In this document: in pieces, positions 41,616 through 53,218 of the stretch
How the letters are laid out: every line of letters begins with the position of its first letter
How positions within the stretch are numbered: position 1 is the stretch's first letter
Source of the DNA: Hsuehochloa calcarea
Taxonomy: Eukaryota; Streptophyta; Magnoliopsida; Poales; Poaceae
Assembly: GCA_036346395.1 (NCBI GenBank)
Contig: CM070594.1
Coordinates: forward strand, 32,955,385 to 33,019,384
DNA: 64,000 nucleotides
Reading direction: 5' to 3'
The notes under the pieces: model-generated
Told to the model about the DNA's origin: nothing
Database searches by the model: none
What the model saw: the letters and a program-made list of their open reading frames with translations, nothing else
Program-made: the position numbers and the translations under genes

Positions 41616-42860
41616 CGGAGTTAGTAATGTACGTACTACTAGTGTCAATCGACGTACGTAATCCATAGTGTGGTCCGGTTTATCGTCTCTGGGCCCCGGC
41701 CGCCGAAGCCTGGGCGGTGGGGCCCGGCGGAACAAGGGAGCGCGGCTCCGCGAGGAGCGGCGAGTGCGGCCGCCGCGATGGACACGTGACGACGCTAGCC
41801 GCTTAGCTGCTCAGCTTCTGGGCGGCTTCTTCATCTCCAGATCGACCGGCCGATCGACCTGGACCCAAAAATAACGTCTCCGGTTCAGGTGTTGGGTCCC
41901 CATGGGCAATACTACTGCTGCTGCTCTGGTCCATGCTAGCTGCTCTGGCTGGGCACGACCTAGCCATACATGCATGTCGCGGCGCTTCCCCTTTCACAAG
42001 GTCAAGCAGTGCTGGACTAAAAGGAAAACTGAGTCTTTACTTAAAATTTTAGTTTTTAGTGACGCAGTTTAATGTTTATTCACTTTTGTTACCACTCAGT
42101 TTAGTAGAGATACCCACTTGTACCTCCACTCATTTTTTTTTTTTTTTGCCCTAGGTCCGTCCCTGAGGCCAAGCACAAGGTGGTGGAATATATAGGCACC
42201 TTTGACTTGGCAAGTTCCAAGCTCGGCGACCTCCCTGGAAAGTTGGATGGAATTTTGCTTAGACCTGCCAATGGTTGGCTCGGTCGGAATTTTTCGTTTA
42301 GAAAACGGCACAACCATGCTGTTTAGAAAATGGCACAAAGTAGAATCTATGTTCAGATCATGAAGCGTGAAAGTACGTACAGAGGGATGCAAATTATCAC
42401 TTATTTTGCTTAGAAACTCACCCATTTTTTCTTCTGTAGAACGAAAGCATTTGCTCTTTGCCTGATTGCTAGGGTCAACAAGTAATTGCATGCTTCTGGA
42501 ATCTAGACAGCACATGTAGCCCTAGCAGAGCAATACACTTCCAACCTTCCTTACCAACAATGTCGAAAATTCCAGACCAACTACCAAACATTACCCTTCC
42601 TGCCCAGCTGCCCTGATTTCACTGGATAATTGACTGTTTTTCCTTTTCCTATCTGAATCAGTGACTTCTATGTTCTATCCTAAGCCAGCTACAGGATGAT
42701 TAGCTTGGAAAAACCACCATCGTTTGCATGGAAGTTGGAACTGTCACTGGCCAGTACAAGTCACACATGTCAAATCTTCTCCCCAGAACATACAATCGAC
42801 ATTGTTGACATGAGTTGTAAGTGTTTCGGTGATATACTACTTTTCAAGATTTATAATTGA
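41616..42860. other. Intergenic DNA without a recognisable gene
   Basis: A GC-rich island (about 41680-41880) and a 139-codon minus-strand frame (42515-42096) with no recognisable domain are present. A run of T at 42130-42147 lies within that frame, so I treat it as noncoding. Confidence 0.4.
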
Positions 42861-42861
42861 C

Positions 42862-42962
42862 TTTTTTTTATTTTCTTTCTCCATCTTGCTGAGAATTCTG
42901 CATTGTATTTTTTTATATTTTCTTTCTCCATCTCGCTGAGAATTCTGAATTGTATTTTCTGT
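42862..42962. repeat. ~52-bp tandem duplication
   Basis: TTTATTTTCTTTCTCCATCT, CGCTGAGAATTCTG and ATTGTATTTT appear twice in succession with a few substitutions. Confidence 0.8.
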
Positions 42963-43114
42963 CAATAGTGTTTGCTTATCAGCAAGACCCGCATAGGTGC
43001 ATCAACACTAAATATTCTCGAACGAGAGTTTCAAAATGTAAGTAGGAAAAAGAGAGTATCTTGCACCTAGGTTCCAAAACTGCAACTATGTCACTTATGT
43101 TATGTTGGAATTCA

Positions 43115-44090
43115 AAAATACAATTCTAGATCCTCTGTGTATTCTGCACTAGTCCAGAATCACGCTAGTACACACAGTGTCAACATAGATGAATATCGAT
43201 CCACACAAAACGATTAATAGAATAAACGACTAGTTTGAATAACAAAGAATGGTTTTGACATTATGGTCGAGTTTACATTTGTTAAACCACGCAAGGATGA
43301 TAATAGATAAAATAGCAGCAGCGGAATAAAAATAAACTTTAGTGGAATCCTATCAATTCACCATAGGCAACTGACTGGGATTAAGACCCTAACGATCGAC
43401 ACCTTCGTAGAACTCCTCTTCAAATGCGGGCGAAGACTCCTCCACTTCTGTTGATTGGTTATAGCAAGTATGAGTACACAACCGTACTCGCAAGTTATAC
43501 CATAGAATGCAATTTATAGATGATGGTTTATTCCAAAGGAATGGCTTCTGTGGTTCTTTTGCAGAAATACAATATTTGCAATTGAATACAAATAATAGAT
43601 TGAAAACATAATTCAAAACAAATAAACAATAATAAGTTGTCATTTGATTTCACAAAGACACACAGTCTAAACAAGTTATTCACACAGTCATATGACTTAG
43701 ATCACACAGCTCCCTTCCCAAAGGTTTTATGAAAATCTACCCCTCGTGTGAAATCCCCGAGCATGTCCTGACCACAGACGCGACTATTCGAATATATTGA
43801 TTAAAACACTATGTAGAGGTTATACACTTTACCCACAAGATACAATCAGTGTAGTTAGCACTAACCATAACAAAACATTTCAGAAACTCCATCTCAAATA
43901 TTGACACTCCCGATGTGCTTTAATGCCATCCAACCGATACACACAGCGTTTGGTACGACACACACAGTTGGACAGGGATGCGGCGAACCGTCCCGCGATG
44001 TAATAAACATATCTCCAGCCCATCACATAGCTTAACCTACAACCTGAATTGCCAATGGTAAGATTTCATAACCTACTAAGTGGGCACACA
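43115..44090 (-). mobile_element. Gypsy-type LTR remnant, minus orientation
   Basis: Reverse-complement landmarks match the remnant at 20.2-22.9 kb: GTAAAGTGTATAACCTCTACA with ATAGTGTTTTAA and TTCGAATAGTCGCG (about 43765-43840), and GAATACACAGAGG at the distal end (about 43135). No coding region or TSD was found. A frame at 43389-43643 is AT-rich and not gene-like. Confidence 0.45.
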
Positions 44091-44298
44091 TGCCCCTACG
44101 GTAAAAAAATCCATCTCCCATGGCATAGGGCCAGTAGGTGCAAGCGAGCTAAAAGAAAAAGAGACAAGTTTCTACTTGATCGTATTCCTTCGTGATGCGG
44201 CCTTGACTACTAAACATGTTTCTACATTTAATTATTGTGTACAAATTATTTCACATAAATTAATGTCAGAATTTTCAAAGAAGAAAGAAGAGAAGGAC

Positions 44299-44919
44299 TG
44301 TGATGACCCGACCCAAGATGAGTTGAATTGAGCCCATGTGATGCAGCCCATGAGTGTGGTGTTAGAACCAACATATAAGGTCACTTGAGTCCAAACCACT
44401 AACCCCGGATTAATCCTTTTATGCGAAGAGAGGACGGAAGTGTAAGCGGAATCAGTGTGGGTGTGTAGTCTATTCCGAGTGGGAGTGGGCCAGAGTCGAT
44501 TTGGACCCTTGTGCGTTACAAATGGTATCAGAACCAACCCTCGCGGTTACACATGTGTGCGGGTCAGGGGCGCAGGCATATGATGCATGGCGCATGTGGA
44601 CCCAGATGAGTGGACACACAACATGTTATATGTGCCGGACTGAACGCATGGACGTGTGCCAAGAGGGGAGGTCCTGGTCATTTGCCCTAGTCTGGGTATG
44701 TTGGCCCGATGAGGATGTTGGGTTCTTTGAGGGTGTGTGTGTGATGATCCGATCCAAGATAAGTTGAATTGGGCCCATGTGATGTGGCCCATGAGTGTGG
44801 TGTTAGAACCAACCCTTTTACGCGAAGTGAGGATGAAAGTGAAAGAGGAATTAGTGTGGGTGCGTGGTCTATTCTGAGTTGGAGTGGACTAGAGCCGATT
44901 TGGACCCTGGGGTGTTACA
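44299..44919 (+). mobile_element. TRIM-like miniature LTR retrotransposon
   Basis: Two direct repeats, 44299-44520 and 44740-44919, both start TGTGATGAYCCGAYCCAAG and end GTTACA, the second lacking about 40 bp internally. Directly after the first copy is TGGTATCAGAACC (44523-44535), close to the initiator-Met PBS, and a GAGGGTG purine tract lies before the second. The 219-bp interior has no coding capacity. LTR, PBS, short spacer, purine tract and LTR is the layout of terminal-repeat retrotransposons in miniature. Flanking bases AGGAC and AGCAT do not form a TSD. Confidence 0.6.
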
Positions 44920-47900
44920 AGCATGTGACGCATCAAGCTGGCATGTGTGTGGGTGTGGCGTATGTGAGCCAGGAGGTTGGCGCAGAGCACAGGCAAGCAA
45001 TGCATGCGGCGTGTGCGCGAGGGACAAAGCCGGTGCAGGCGTATGTGCATGGGACTTGTGGCCGAATGCAACCAGAAGATCGAGTCCCTAACCAAAATTG
45101 TTATGATTTAGGGTGGTTTGGCATGCATGCAGTAGGAGTCCATGTTGCACATGTTTCCAAAAAAGAGATCAATTCAAACTATGTCAAAATTAGTGAGAGG
45201 TCTGGGAAGGAATTTAATTTGGTTGGTATTATCTTGAAAGAGTTTTACTCGGATACGTATTCAAAGGAAAGATTAGGAGATAGAAGGAAGGGGCAACAAC
45301 GAAAATCCCTAAACATCCACAAGGTCACCAACAAAACCTCTCTTGTTCACCATAACAACATAGGTCCAATACATGTGAATTTTGGCATACAAAATTTCCT
45401 TTATTTATGTGATCTCGGATGGGTTCATCGTCGAGCCGATGTGACAACCAAGTTAAAGCGGTGCATCTGGGTATTGTTGAGTCAGTTTGCATTAGTTAAT
45501 TCCATGTTTAATTGGTTCTGAGATGTAAAAGGAACTAAAGCACTGGTTTAGGTTAGGAATATTGAGTCGTATTGTATAGGAAGTTTATATAAGAGTCCAG
45601 GTGAACACATTAATTATGTACGTGAGAGTCCTAATCGGTATTAAGGCCTTAGTGCGTGTGCTAGCTATATAAGCCTATGGGGTGCACCCAATGTAAAGGA
45701 TAGTAGAGTTGAGCTATGAATTGAAAACACGTGTGTGTTTCGGCCGTATGCCGTTAGGGTTTATCACTGTATCGTGAGTGTTCTTGAGGAATTCATCGAG
45801 GGTTCTTCTTCGGGCGCGTGGGATTTGGTTGTGGTGTCGATTTTCATCTGTTGGATCAATTGATCTTATATCTCTCGTTCACGTGCTGTGGTGTACGTGG
45901 GCTGAGGAATTCTATCTAGGGTTTCGGTTCTAAGCTACCGAAACCATCTATCGGATATTTTCACGGTTTGGAAGACCACAACTGATTGCTTCTACTTTGG
46001 TTCTTGTTGATCTGGTGCAATTCAACAACGTTATCAAGCTCGTTTTATTGCACGAAAAACATCGTGTTATTACACTACCGCATGAGTGTTACTGCACGAA
46101 AGACATCGTGTTACTACATGATTGTAAGAGTGTTACTGCACTTTTGATGTTGTTCTACCACGAAAAATCGAGCAACCTACATGATTTAACCTCGTATCAA
46201 GGTTTGATCCCCGTCAGTTCATGTCCTATCTTAAATAAATGGAGAAAAATAAACTAGTTCACGTTGTTCGTACTTATTAAGCTTCACGTTGTTCGTACTT
46301 ATTAAGCAGGGAATAAATGATCACTGCACGCCCTCAAGATCACTGCAAAATGATCACTTCGAGTGGTCCTCAAAAGTCATTACTCCCTCACGCATGCACC
46401 ACGGCGCGTGTCTGTGGAGTGCGGTCGTGCATGCATGCCGATGTGTCCCCCGATATGTATGTTGCAAACCCTGAGACCACGCCTGCCAGTGGCAGCAAAA
46501 TCTTAAATACCTCCGATCCTAGAGTAAGTGTTTTAGAATCTGTACTGGTTACCAAGATCGATAACATGAAATTAGTATCATTATATCCATTATAAAACAT
46601 ACTTTCATAATATATATACTTATTTTTATTTGAAACAACATACTTTTATAAAAATTGATTGTTAAAGTGTCATATTGGAGACAATATCAATATCAATGTC
46701 AAATAACCTACATTTGGAATGAGAGCGAGTAATACAGTGATACTAATTATTTGTGCAGGTTCAACATGGCTGTTATCTATTGCTCCTACGCAAAAATTGC
46801 CATATTGCAAAAAAAGAAAAAGAAAAAAAAAGAGTCTCACATGTGACAACAAGAGTGACTAGCACCAGCAATGTCTGCTGCGAGAACAGAGCTGAAACGA
46901 ACGACGAGGAGTTGGAAAATGGAAACCCCCGAGGCAGTAGTGTGCCTTGGCTTGCGTCCTCGTCGTCGCATGTGATTAGTATGAAAAGGTGAGGCGGCTG
47001 AGCTTTAGTAAAGTGCCAGAGTGAAAAGTTTTGTACATCCCAAGGAGCCAGAGTCAACCTGACCCATTTGGCTGGATAGCTTGTTTGTTACCCCAATCAC
47101 ATGCCTAAACTATTCAGTTCTACTTCTACACTACGCATATTTCAGCCTTGTCGGTACCTTTTCCAGCGAGCATGCACAGATCAATGTATTGAGCGTGCAA
47201 GTGCTTGCCACCGGGTTGAATCCAGATTGGGGATAGATAGAGAGCAGCCAATATCTGACAAATTCAGGACATAAATAGGATATCGGGATGTTTCCTTGTC
47301 GGATACCCGCTTCCTCTGCTTCATATTCGCATCCTTATTCGCCCTCGTAGCGCCTCCTCGCTCAAGGTGCACACCGCCGACTCTCGTGTGGGACAGGGAG
47401 GATAGAGGGCATCGAGGGAAAGGAGATGGTAGCAGTGTGGGGCCAAAGAGGCGGTTGGGAGCTCGAGGAAGGATGACGAAGAGGAGAGGCGGCGGCGGTG
47501 CTATTCGACGCCGGTAGAAGGAAGGGGGAGGCTAGGGGAACTGAGGGAGACCGATGGTGGCAATGGAAACCGCTGGAAGAGGGGGATCAGGGTGCTGGCA
47601 CCGCACATGCGAGAGGAGAGAGAGAGAGAGATGCGGGAGATGGGAGAGAATGGGGAGTGAGTAAGAAAGAGAAGGGGTGGGGTTAACGAGGAAGGCCGAC
47701 TGACGGTTGGGCCCCAGTTGGCAGCAGGCTAGGAAGAAAGGGAGGGAAAGAAAAGAAAAAATAAAAAATAAAGATGAAATGGTGTTTTTCAAAGGAATAA
47801 GATCCTCGGTTTCGTCAACCTTTGAAATCATTTGAAACAAAGGAATCACTGAGAAAAAAATCAAAGGAAAGATGATAATTCTTGACCTTTCGGAGGAAAG

Positions 47901-48300
47901 CAAAGGAATCACATTGTCTGTTGCATGGCAACCATTGCTTCGGTGCCCTCAGTAAGAAATCCTGCAACCACCTTGCTCTTCCCAAGACGCTGCTCCTGGG
48001 CGACTACGAGCGGCTCATTCCCATCGCACCAGGGGTGTGCCTCGAGGAAGCCGACTTGGCCACGTGGCTTTTTCACGGTGGATGATCAAGACTCATGCCA
48101 CTATGCTCACCACTGACACATCGATCATGATGAAGAGAACTTGGATTAGAGAAGAGAGATGGGCAGATTTCCTTAGGCACCAGTGCTCAATGATGGGAAA
48201 GTAGAAAGAACTATTGTGCAATGAATGCGATGTGTGTGAATGAACCAACGATGTATCTATGTGAGTTATCTACTGATCCAGAGAATGACACGAATTACAC
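44920..48300. other. Mixed LTR-like and intergenic DNA
   Basis: A TATATAAG (about 45587) and CTATATAAGCC (about 45666) lead into copia-LTR-like leader sequence that could end at AATTCAACA (46026), followed by a degraded PBS-like ACGTTATCAAGCTCG. A 27-bp unit (TTCACGTTGTTCGTACTTATTAAGC) is duplicated at 46258-46312. Purine-rich low-complexity tracts lie at 46798-46835 and 47600-47770. Open frames here are not supported by any recognisable domain. Confidence 0.35.
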
Positions 48301-48338
48301 AGTGGGTCCCAAGTTACAAATTTGGGGCCCAACAGAGT

Positions 48339-48350
48339 TGGTATCAAAGC
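48339..48350 (+). promoter_or_regulatory. Primer binding site of the plus-strand gypsy element
   Basis: TGGTATCAAAGC follows a probable LTR end ...GGGGCCCAACA (48334) with a four-base gap. It resembles the initiator-Met PBS with one change. It marks the 5' start of the element whose gag and pol follow. The 5' LTR start upstream could not be located. Confidence 0.65.
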
Positions 48351-48435
48351 CATACGACCGTAGTGTAAAAGCTTTAGCTAGCATGACCGATAAAAACTTA
48401 GGACTATGCTACTATGTAGGATAGTTAAGCTGACT

Positions 48436-48439
<4 letters not shown>

Positions 48440-48493
<54 letters not shown>
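48440..48493. repeat. (AT)n microsatellite
   Basis: This is a pure TA dinucleotide run of about 54 bases in the untranslated leader of the gypsy element. Confidence 0.98.
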
Positions 48494-48497
<4 letters not shown>

Positions 48498-48582
48498 CTG
48501 CTCTTTACTTGTCGTACTTATCTTTTTGCTTTTTCCACTTGGTCTTGCTGGTCACTTACACTTCTCTTTTTCAAAACTGTAG

Positions 48583-49275
48583 ATGACAGGAACGATGGAG
48601 CCAGAGCATTGGGACTACCACACTCATGAGGTGGACCCATGCCCGTGTGCGGGCTACACTAAGGTGCTCCACCAGCTACTTCAGCACGTACTTGTGGTAC
48701 CACCAACGTCCCATTTACAAGGGACGCAAGACCGGAGAGGGTGACTAGGAGGCATGGATAGTAGAGGTGTTCCTCTACGCGCGTGAGGTGGAGTTTGAGC
48801 CCCACACATTTTGCACCAAGCACCAGCAGAGCACCTCCACCTCCACAGTTGAGGACGTTGCTCGACAGGCTATCACTGTGATATCCATAGTGACCTGGTG
48901 GTCACCACCCCTTCAGTTTCTACCCCTTCCTCTAGGAAGGAGAGCCTCACTGCGATGTTCATAGCACAACGATACTAGAGGACCCGTACCTGACCCATCA
49001 GGTGCAGTTGACACGAGCTCAGGACAATGAGTACGTGAAGGCACGCAGACAGATCACCAAGCATCAACAGGCCCTCGCTGCCATCGAGGCAGATGCCAAT
49101 ACTCTTCGCTCACAGCTGGATGAGCGGGAGGTGGCCCTGGTGACAACCGAGCGTGAGAGGGCAGCAGTCGTCTTTGAGTTTGCCAGGGTAACCACCGTCA
49201 CCCCTGCCATGCCCTCGCAGCTACAGGACAAACCACTACACCGACTAGAGGCAGCGGCAACACCCTTCGTCTGAG
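48583..49275 (+). pseudogene. Leader ORF of the plus-strand gypsy element
   Basis: It starts MTGTMEPEHWDYHTHEVDPC and continues with a frameshift near 48740 to VFLYAREVEFEPHTF, then another to a charged helical stretch with ITKHQQALAAIEADANTLRS and LDEREVALVTTERERAA (49040-49180), likely coiled coil. Several grass gypsy elements have such an extra frame ahead of gag; its function is unknown. Stops and shifts make this copy nonfunctional. Confidence 0.5.
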
Positions 49276-49749
49276 GACTACCGTGCGTAAGCGCGTAAGA
49301 GCCGCAATCTCCCTCGTTGCAGGCGCACTCCACCCTAGTCGCTCGCCCCGCACACCCGCCCACTCATAGAGGCAGTGGAGGTTACCTCAGCGAGACGACT
49401 GAGCCGTCCGAGAGAGGGCAGTAGAGTAGAGATAGCTAGTGGGTGCCGTAGGGCTAGCTAGAGTAATATTTTGGAGATTAGCTAGCAGTTAATCCTTTTT
49501 TGTTGTACAGAGTACTAGTAGTAGACGCAGTTGGTGTATGCTTTGGTTGTAAATGTTTGGCAGTTGTCATGAACTCGCTTTTATTTTAATGCACTTTAAT
49601 GGTTTCCACCTGTTAGCTTTGATCATGTTGTTTTATGTCATGATTTTGTTTTTATGGGATTGTGTTAGTCTTCTTAGCCTTAAGTATCAACTTGATAGTG
49701 CACTGCTTTGTTCTAAATAGTGTTTGAATAACATATACCTCCAAGAAGA

Positions 49750-51300
49750 GCTGTTGGGGGAAGAGGTCGTCGACGTGGCCCAATAACACCTCCACCACCT
49801 GAGCACCCCATACTAGCACAAGTGATGGCCCAGCAAACACAACTGCTAGAAGCAATAACAGCCAGTCAGTGCTCTGGAGCAGCTAGTCATGGATCGAAGC
49901 TTGGGGAATTCATGTGCACAAAGTCTCCGATTTTTCTAGTGCGGATGAGCCACTCGAAGCTGAAGATTGGCTTCGCACCATTGAGAAAAAGTTGATCTTG
50001 ACTCATTATCGCGAGGAAGACAAGGTGATATTTGCAACACACCAGCTTGCGGGGCCAGCCTTCAACTAGTGGGACAATTACTTGGCCGCTAGAGGAGGCG
50101 GGGAACTTGAATCGACCGTTGTCGAAGAAAATGAAGAAGAATAAGAAGAAGAAGAAGTATATGAAGATGAGGAAGCTGAAGTACAGGCCGTAGTAGAGGT
50201 AATTGCACCAGAAGTGGAATGGACTAAGTTTAAAGAGGCATTTAGAAGTAACTACATCCCCTCTAGCATCATGCACATGAAGAGAAACGAGTTTAGGGCT
50301 TTGAAACAAGGTAACTCCTCAGTGGCTGAGTACCTAATTCGGTTCAACCAACTGGCCTGCTATGCGCAAAATGACATAGCTGATGAGGGAGAAAAGATTT
50401 TTCGTTTCATGGAAGGATTGCGCGATGGGCTGCAAGTGCAGTTAAATGTCCAGGATTTCCAAAATTTCCACAATCTGGTCAACATGACATTGCTCCTAGA
50501 AAATGAACACAAGACCTTTGAAGCTAGCTGTAAACGGAAGATAGGTACCTCAAGGGGGCCGACACCTAGTCATCGCCCGTTCTATGCTCCCCTTCCAATA
50601 GTGGTGTTCCGCTTGCCTCTTTGCCCCGGGCCTCGGCTCCAGCAAACCAACCTAGTGGTACCTCATACACCACTTTTGTCCGACCAAGTCAACCTCAGCA
50701 GGCTGACACTTTGCCTACCGGCCGTGTGGGTTTTAACTGTGGTGATCCTGGACATTTTGCTCTCTTTTGCCTGTGAAAGTCTATCACTCCCGTCAAGTTT
50801 GACATCGGTGGTACCCCGGCACGAGGACCATTCACTCAAAGGGATGACAATTAGAGGAAAGACCCTGACTTCATTAGCACCCAGGACAACATCGTTCCAG
50901 GGGGAGGCTGGGTGAATCATATCACTGCGGAGGAAGCGCAAGAGGCTCCAGAAGTTCAGATAGGTACATTTTTAGTTAATTCCTTGCTAGCATGTGTTCT
51001 TTTCGATTCTGGAGCATCTCATTCTTTTATCTCTAGCAAGTTTGTGGATCAATGGCAATTGCCAACTTTTGTTCTCAAGAAACCATTAGAGCTCAGCTCA
51101 CTTGGGGGATTATTGTGGGCCACGTTACTAAGCCCTGGGGTGGAAATACAACTAGAGGGAATAGTATTTCTAGCAGACTTGATGGTGTTACAAGCCTAGA
51201 CCCTAGACATTATCCTATGGATGGATTGGTTGGCCAAGTATCAAGGGATAATTGACTGTGCCAACAGGAAGGTTGTCCTCACCAAAGGTCCCGGTTAGTA
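49750..51300 (+). pseudogene. Gag and protease of the plus-strand gypsy element
   Basis: Gag opens in one frame with a Pro-rich start and EAEDWLRTIEKKL...LAGPAFN (49930-50070). It has stops at about 50069 and 50140, then a 233-codon frame from 50214 with WTKFKEAFRSNYIP, FRALKQGNSSVAEY and FMEGLRDGLQ. A zinc knuckle CGDPGHFALFC (about 50736-50770) is in a different frame. The protease shows LFDSGASHSFIS (50997-51032) and an LWMDWLAKYQG block (about 51210-51245). These are capsid, RNA-binding and processing parts of the element. Confidence 0.85.
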
Positions 51301-51433
51301 GTGGAAGTCTAGATGGGTAGACCCTTCAGATGGAAGAGGGCCATTTTTTATGCCTTGGGCGTCCCTCTAGAGGGAATGCTAGTGGTCCAAGAGTACCCTT
51401 ATGTCTTTCTAGAAGAACTGCCGGGGGACCACC
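51301..51433 (+). pseudogene. Start of reverse transcriptase region, before the copia insertion
   Basis: QEYPYVFLEELPG (about 51390-51425) is the conserved pre-RT block. The frame continues at 53049 with PDRDVEFIIELMP once the copia LTR and one TSD copy are set aside, apart from a one-base shift at the junction. Confidence 0.8.
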
Positions 51434-53048
51434 TGTTGGAAATATGCCCTAGAGGCAATCATAGAGATGATGATATTTCATTATGTTCATAATTTTGATA
51501 ATATGTTATCGTGTTCCTTGAATGAATCATTTGTTATAGATCAATAAGTATGTGACTTGTTGGTGGAACTCTATAACTTATATGATGTCATTTTAAATGT
51601 ATCCCTGGTCAGAGGTCACTGGTCGGAACACCAGTGACTCTATGACTAGCACATGTATTGATTGATGACCTTGTTTCACCGGTCATGGATATAGAGATAT
51701 CAAATCAATAATGTGAGCACATGTTAGAGAACATGGGGCTGGATAGACCCATCATTGAGACACTATTGAGATTGTTATGAATCTTTGTGTCATTAGTTGG
51801 TCTCAAGTAATCATGATGTATAATCCTTATACCTGAGATCAACATAGTTCCCTACATGTGTAATAGCACTCTTAGGGGTTACCAAACGCTACTCGTAACT
51901 GGGTAGTTATAAAGGTAGCTTTCGGGTATGCTATGAAACATGTGAAGCGATGCGATTGGTCGAGATGGGATTTGCCCCTCCTAACATAACAGGAGAGATG
52001 TCTCTGGGCCCCTCGTGGTGATCGGATAAAGAAAGTGCATGGCCATGCCACTAGTGGTCGAAGTGTCGACCATATGAAGTTATCCGACACTCGATCGAGA
52101 AAGTATTGAACAGTCCATGGATGACACACATCTCACCTGGAGTTCAACCAGACATCGTGAGATAAAGGGAGAATGCATAAGGTGTCGCTTAGTTCGACCG
52201 CCATGATTAGTCATATGGAGATACGTGTTACCGTAGACCGGTCGAACGTAATCACGCATGGTAAGAATCGTCGTAAGGAGTTACGAATCGTCGACCAAAT
52301 ACGATATGGTCGTATGGAGATACAAACTAATCGTAAGCGATGAGGACCTGATTATAGATCTTATTACATCAAGGTTCGTCCGATTTATTCTATGTGCATT
52401 TGGGAATCGTTATGTGCTGCTAGGCACCGCTAATGACTAGTGATCGAAAAAGAGTTTCTGAGTCATAACCAATTACACATGATGCTGTGGGGTCGCACAC
52501 TTAAAGGGTTAGGATTTGTTTTGGATGGTGATCCGAATTTGTATAGGCCATGAATTCCTAATGGGCCTTAAGTTCGAGACCCATCATGGATGCCTATATA
52601 AAACGAGGCGGTGGCATAGGGTGGGAGAGAGGATGATCATTGGAAGAACTCCTGAAACCCAAATAGGCACGCCTTCTCAACCACGCTGCCGGTGCTAGCA
52701 CTCCAGCGCGTGGTGATCCTGCCCCGTACGTGTGGATACCTCGGAGATGTTGTTACGAAGCATCAGCACTAGGACAATTCGCGACTCGTGAAGATCATCA
52801 GAGTCTGAGGAGAAGTCGCATGGTGAGTACGACCACTCGGAGGAGCAGACACGCGGCGAGTACGACCACTCGAAGGAGGAGACACGTCGTGAGTACGACT
52901 ACGACTGCATCAACTCGCCACGACGACTCTACTCGCTACTTAGCCTGCCAGCGCCTAGCGTAATCTCGTGATCTATTACTAGCAGTGGTTCCTTGGTTGC
53001 GCAGTAAATTTTTGTTTGTACTATCGTAGCATTGCCGCGTCCCCAACA
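51434..53048. mobile_element. Ty1/copia solo LTR with intact TSD
   Basis: The 1615-bp sequence begins TGTTGGAAATATGCCCTAGA, a start I recognise from grass copia LTRs, and ends CCCCAACA. It is flanked by the perfect duplication CCACC (51429-51433 and 53049-53053). There is no internal region, PBS or second LTR, so it formed by LTR-LTR recombination after insertion into the gypsy element. The orientation by TG...CA and the TATATAAAACG box (about 52594) is plus. Confidence 0.9.
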
Positions 53049-53218
53049 CCACCAGATCGCGATGTAGAGTTCATCATAGAATTGATGCCTAGGACATCCC
53101 CTATTTCGAAGATACCTTATAGAATTTTGGTTAATGAACTCGAAGACTTGAAGAAGCAAATCCGAGAGTTACAAGAAAAAGGGTTCATTAGATATAGTTC
53201 GTCGCCATGGTGATCTCC
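53049..53218 (+). pseudogene. Reverse transcriptase fingers segment between two insertions
   Basis: It contains PDRDVEFIIELMPRTSPISK and LEDLKKQIRELQEKGFI followed by YSSSPW, a standard gypsy RT N-terminus. It is cut at 53218 by the minus-strand gypsy element and resumes at 62894. Confidence 0.9.

Noticed and set aside
42096..42515. 139-codon minus-strand frame
   Set aside because: It is read through a long T run (lysine stretch), with no domain or neighbouring exon signals.
44769..45521. 250-codon plus-strand frame
   Set aside because: It starts inside the second TRIM repeat, has no recognisable domain and its composition changes midway.
47296..47686. Basic, glycine/arginine-rich frames
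   Set aside because: Purine-rich low-complexity DNA gives open frames on either strand; no motif supports a protein.
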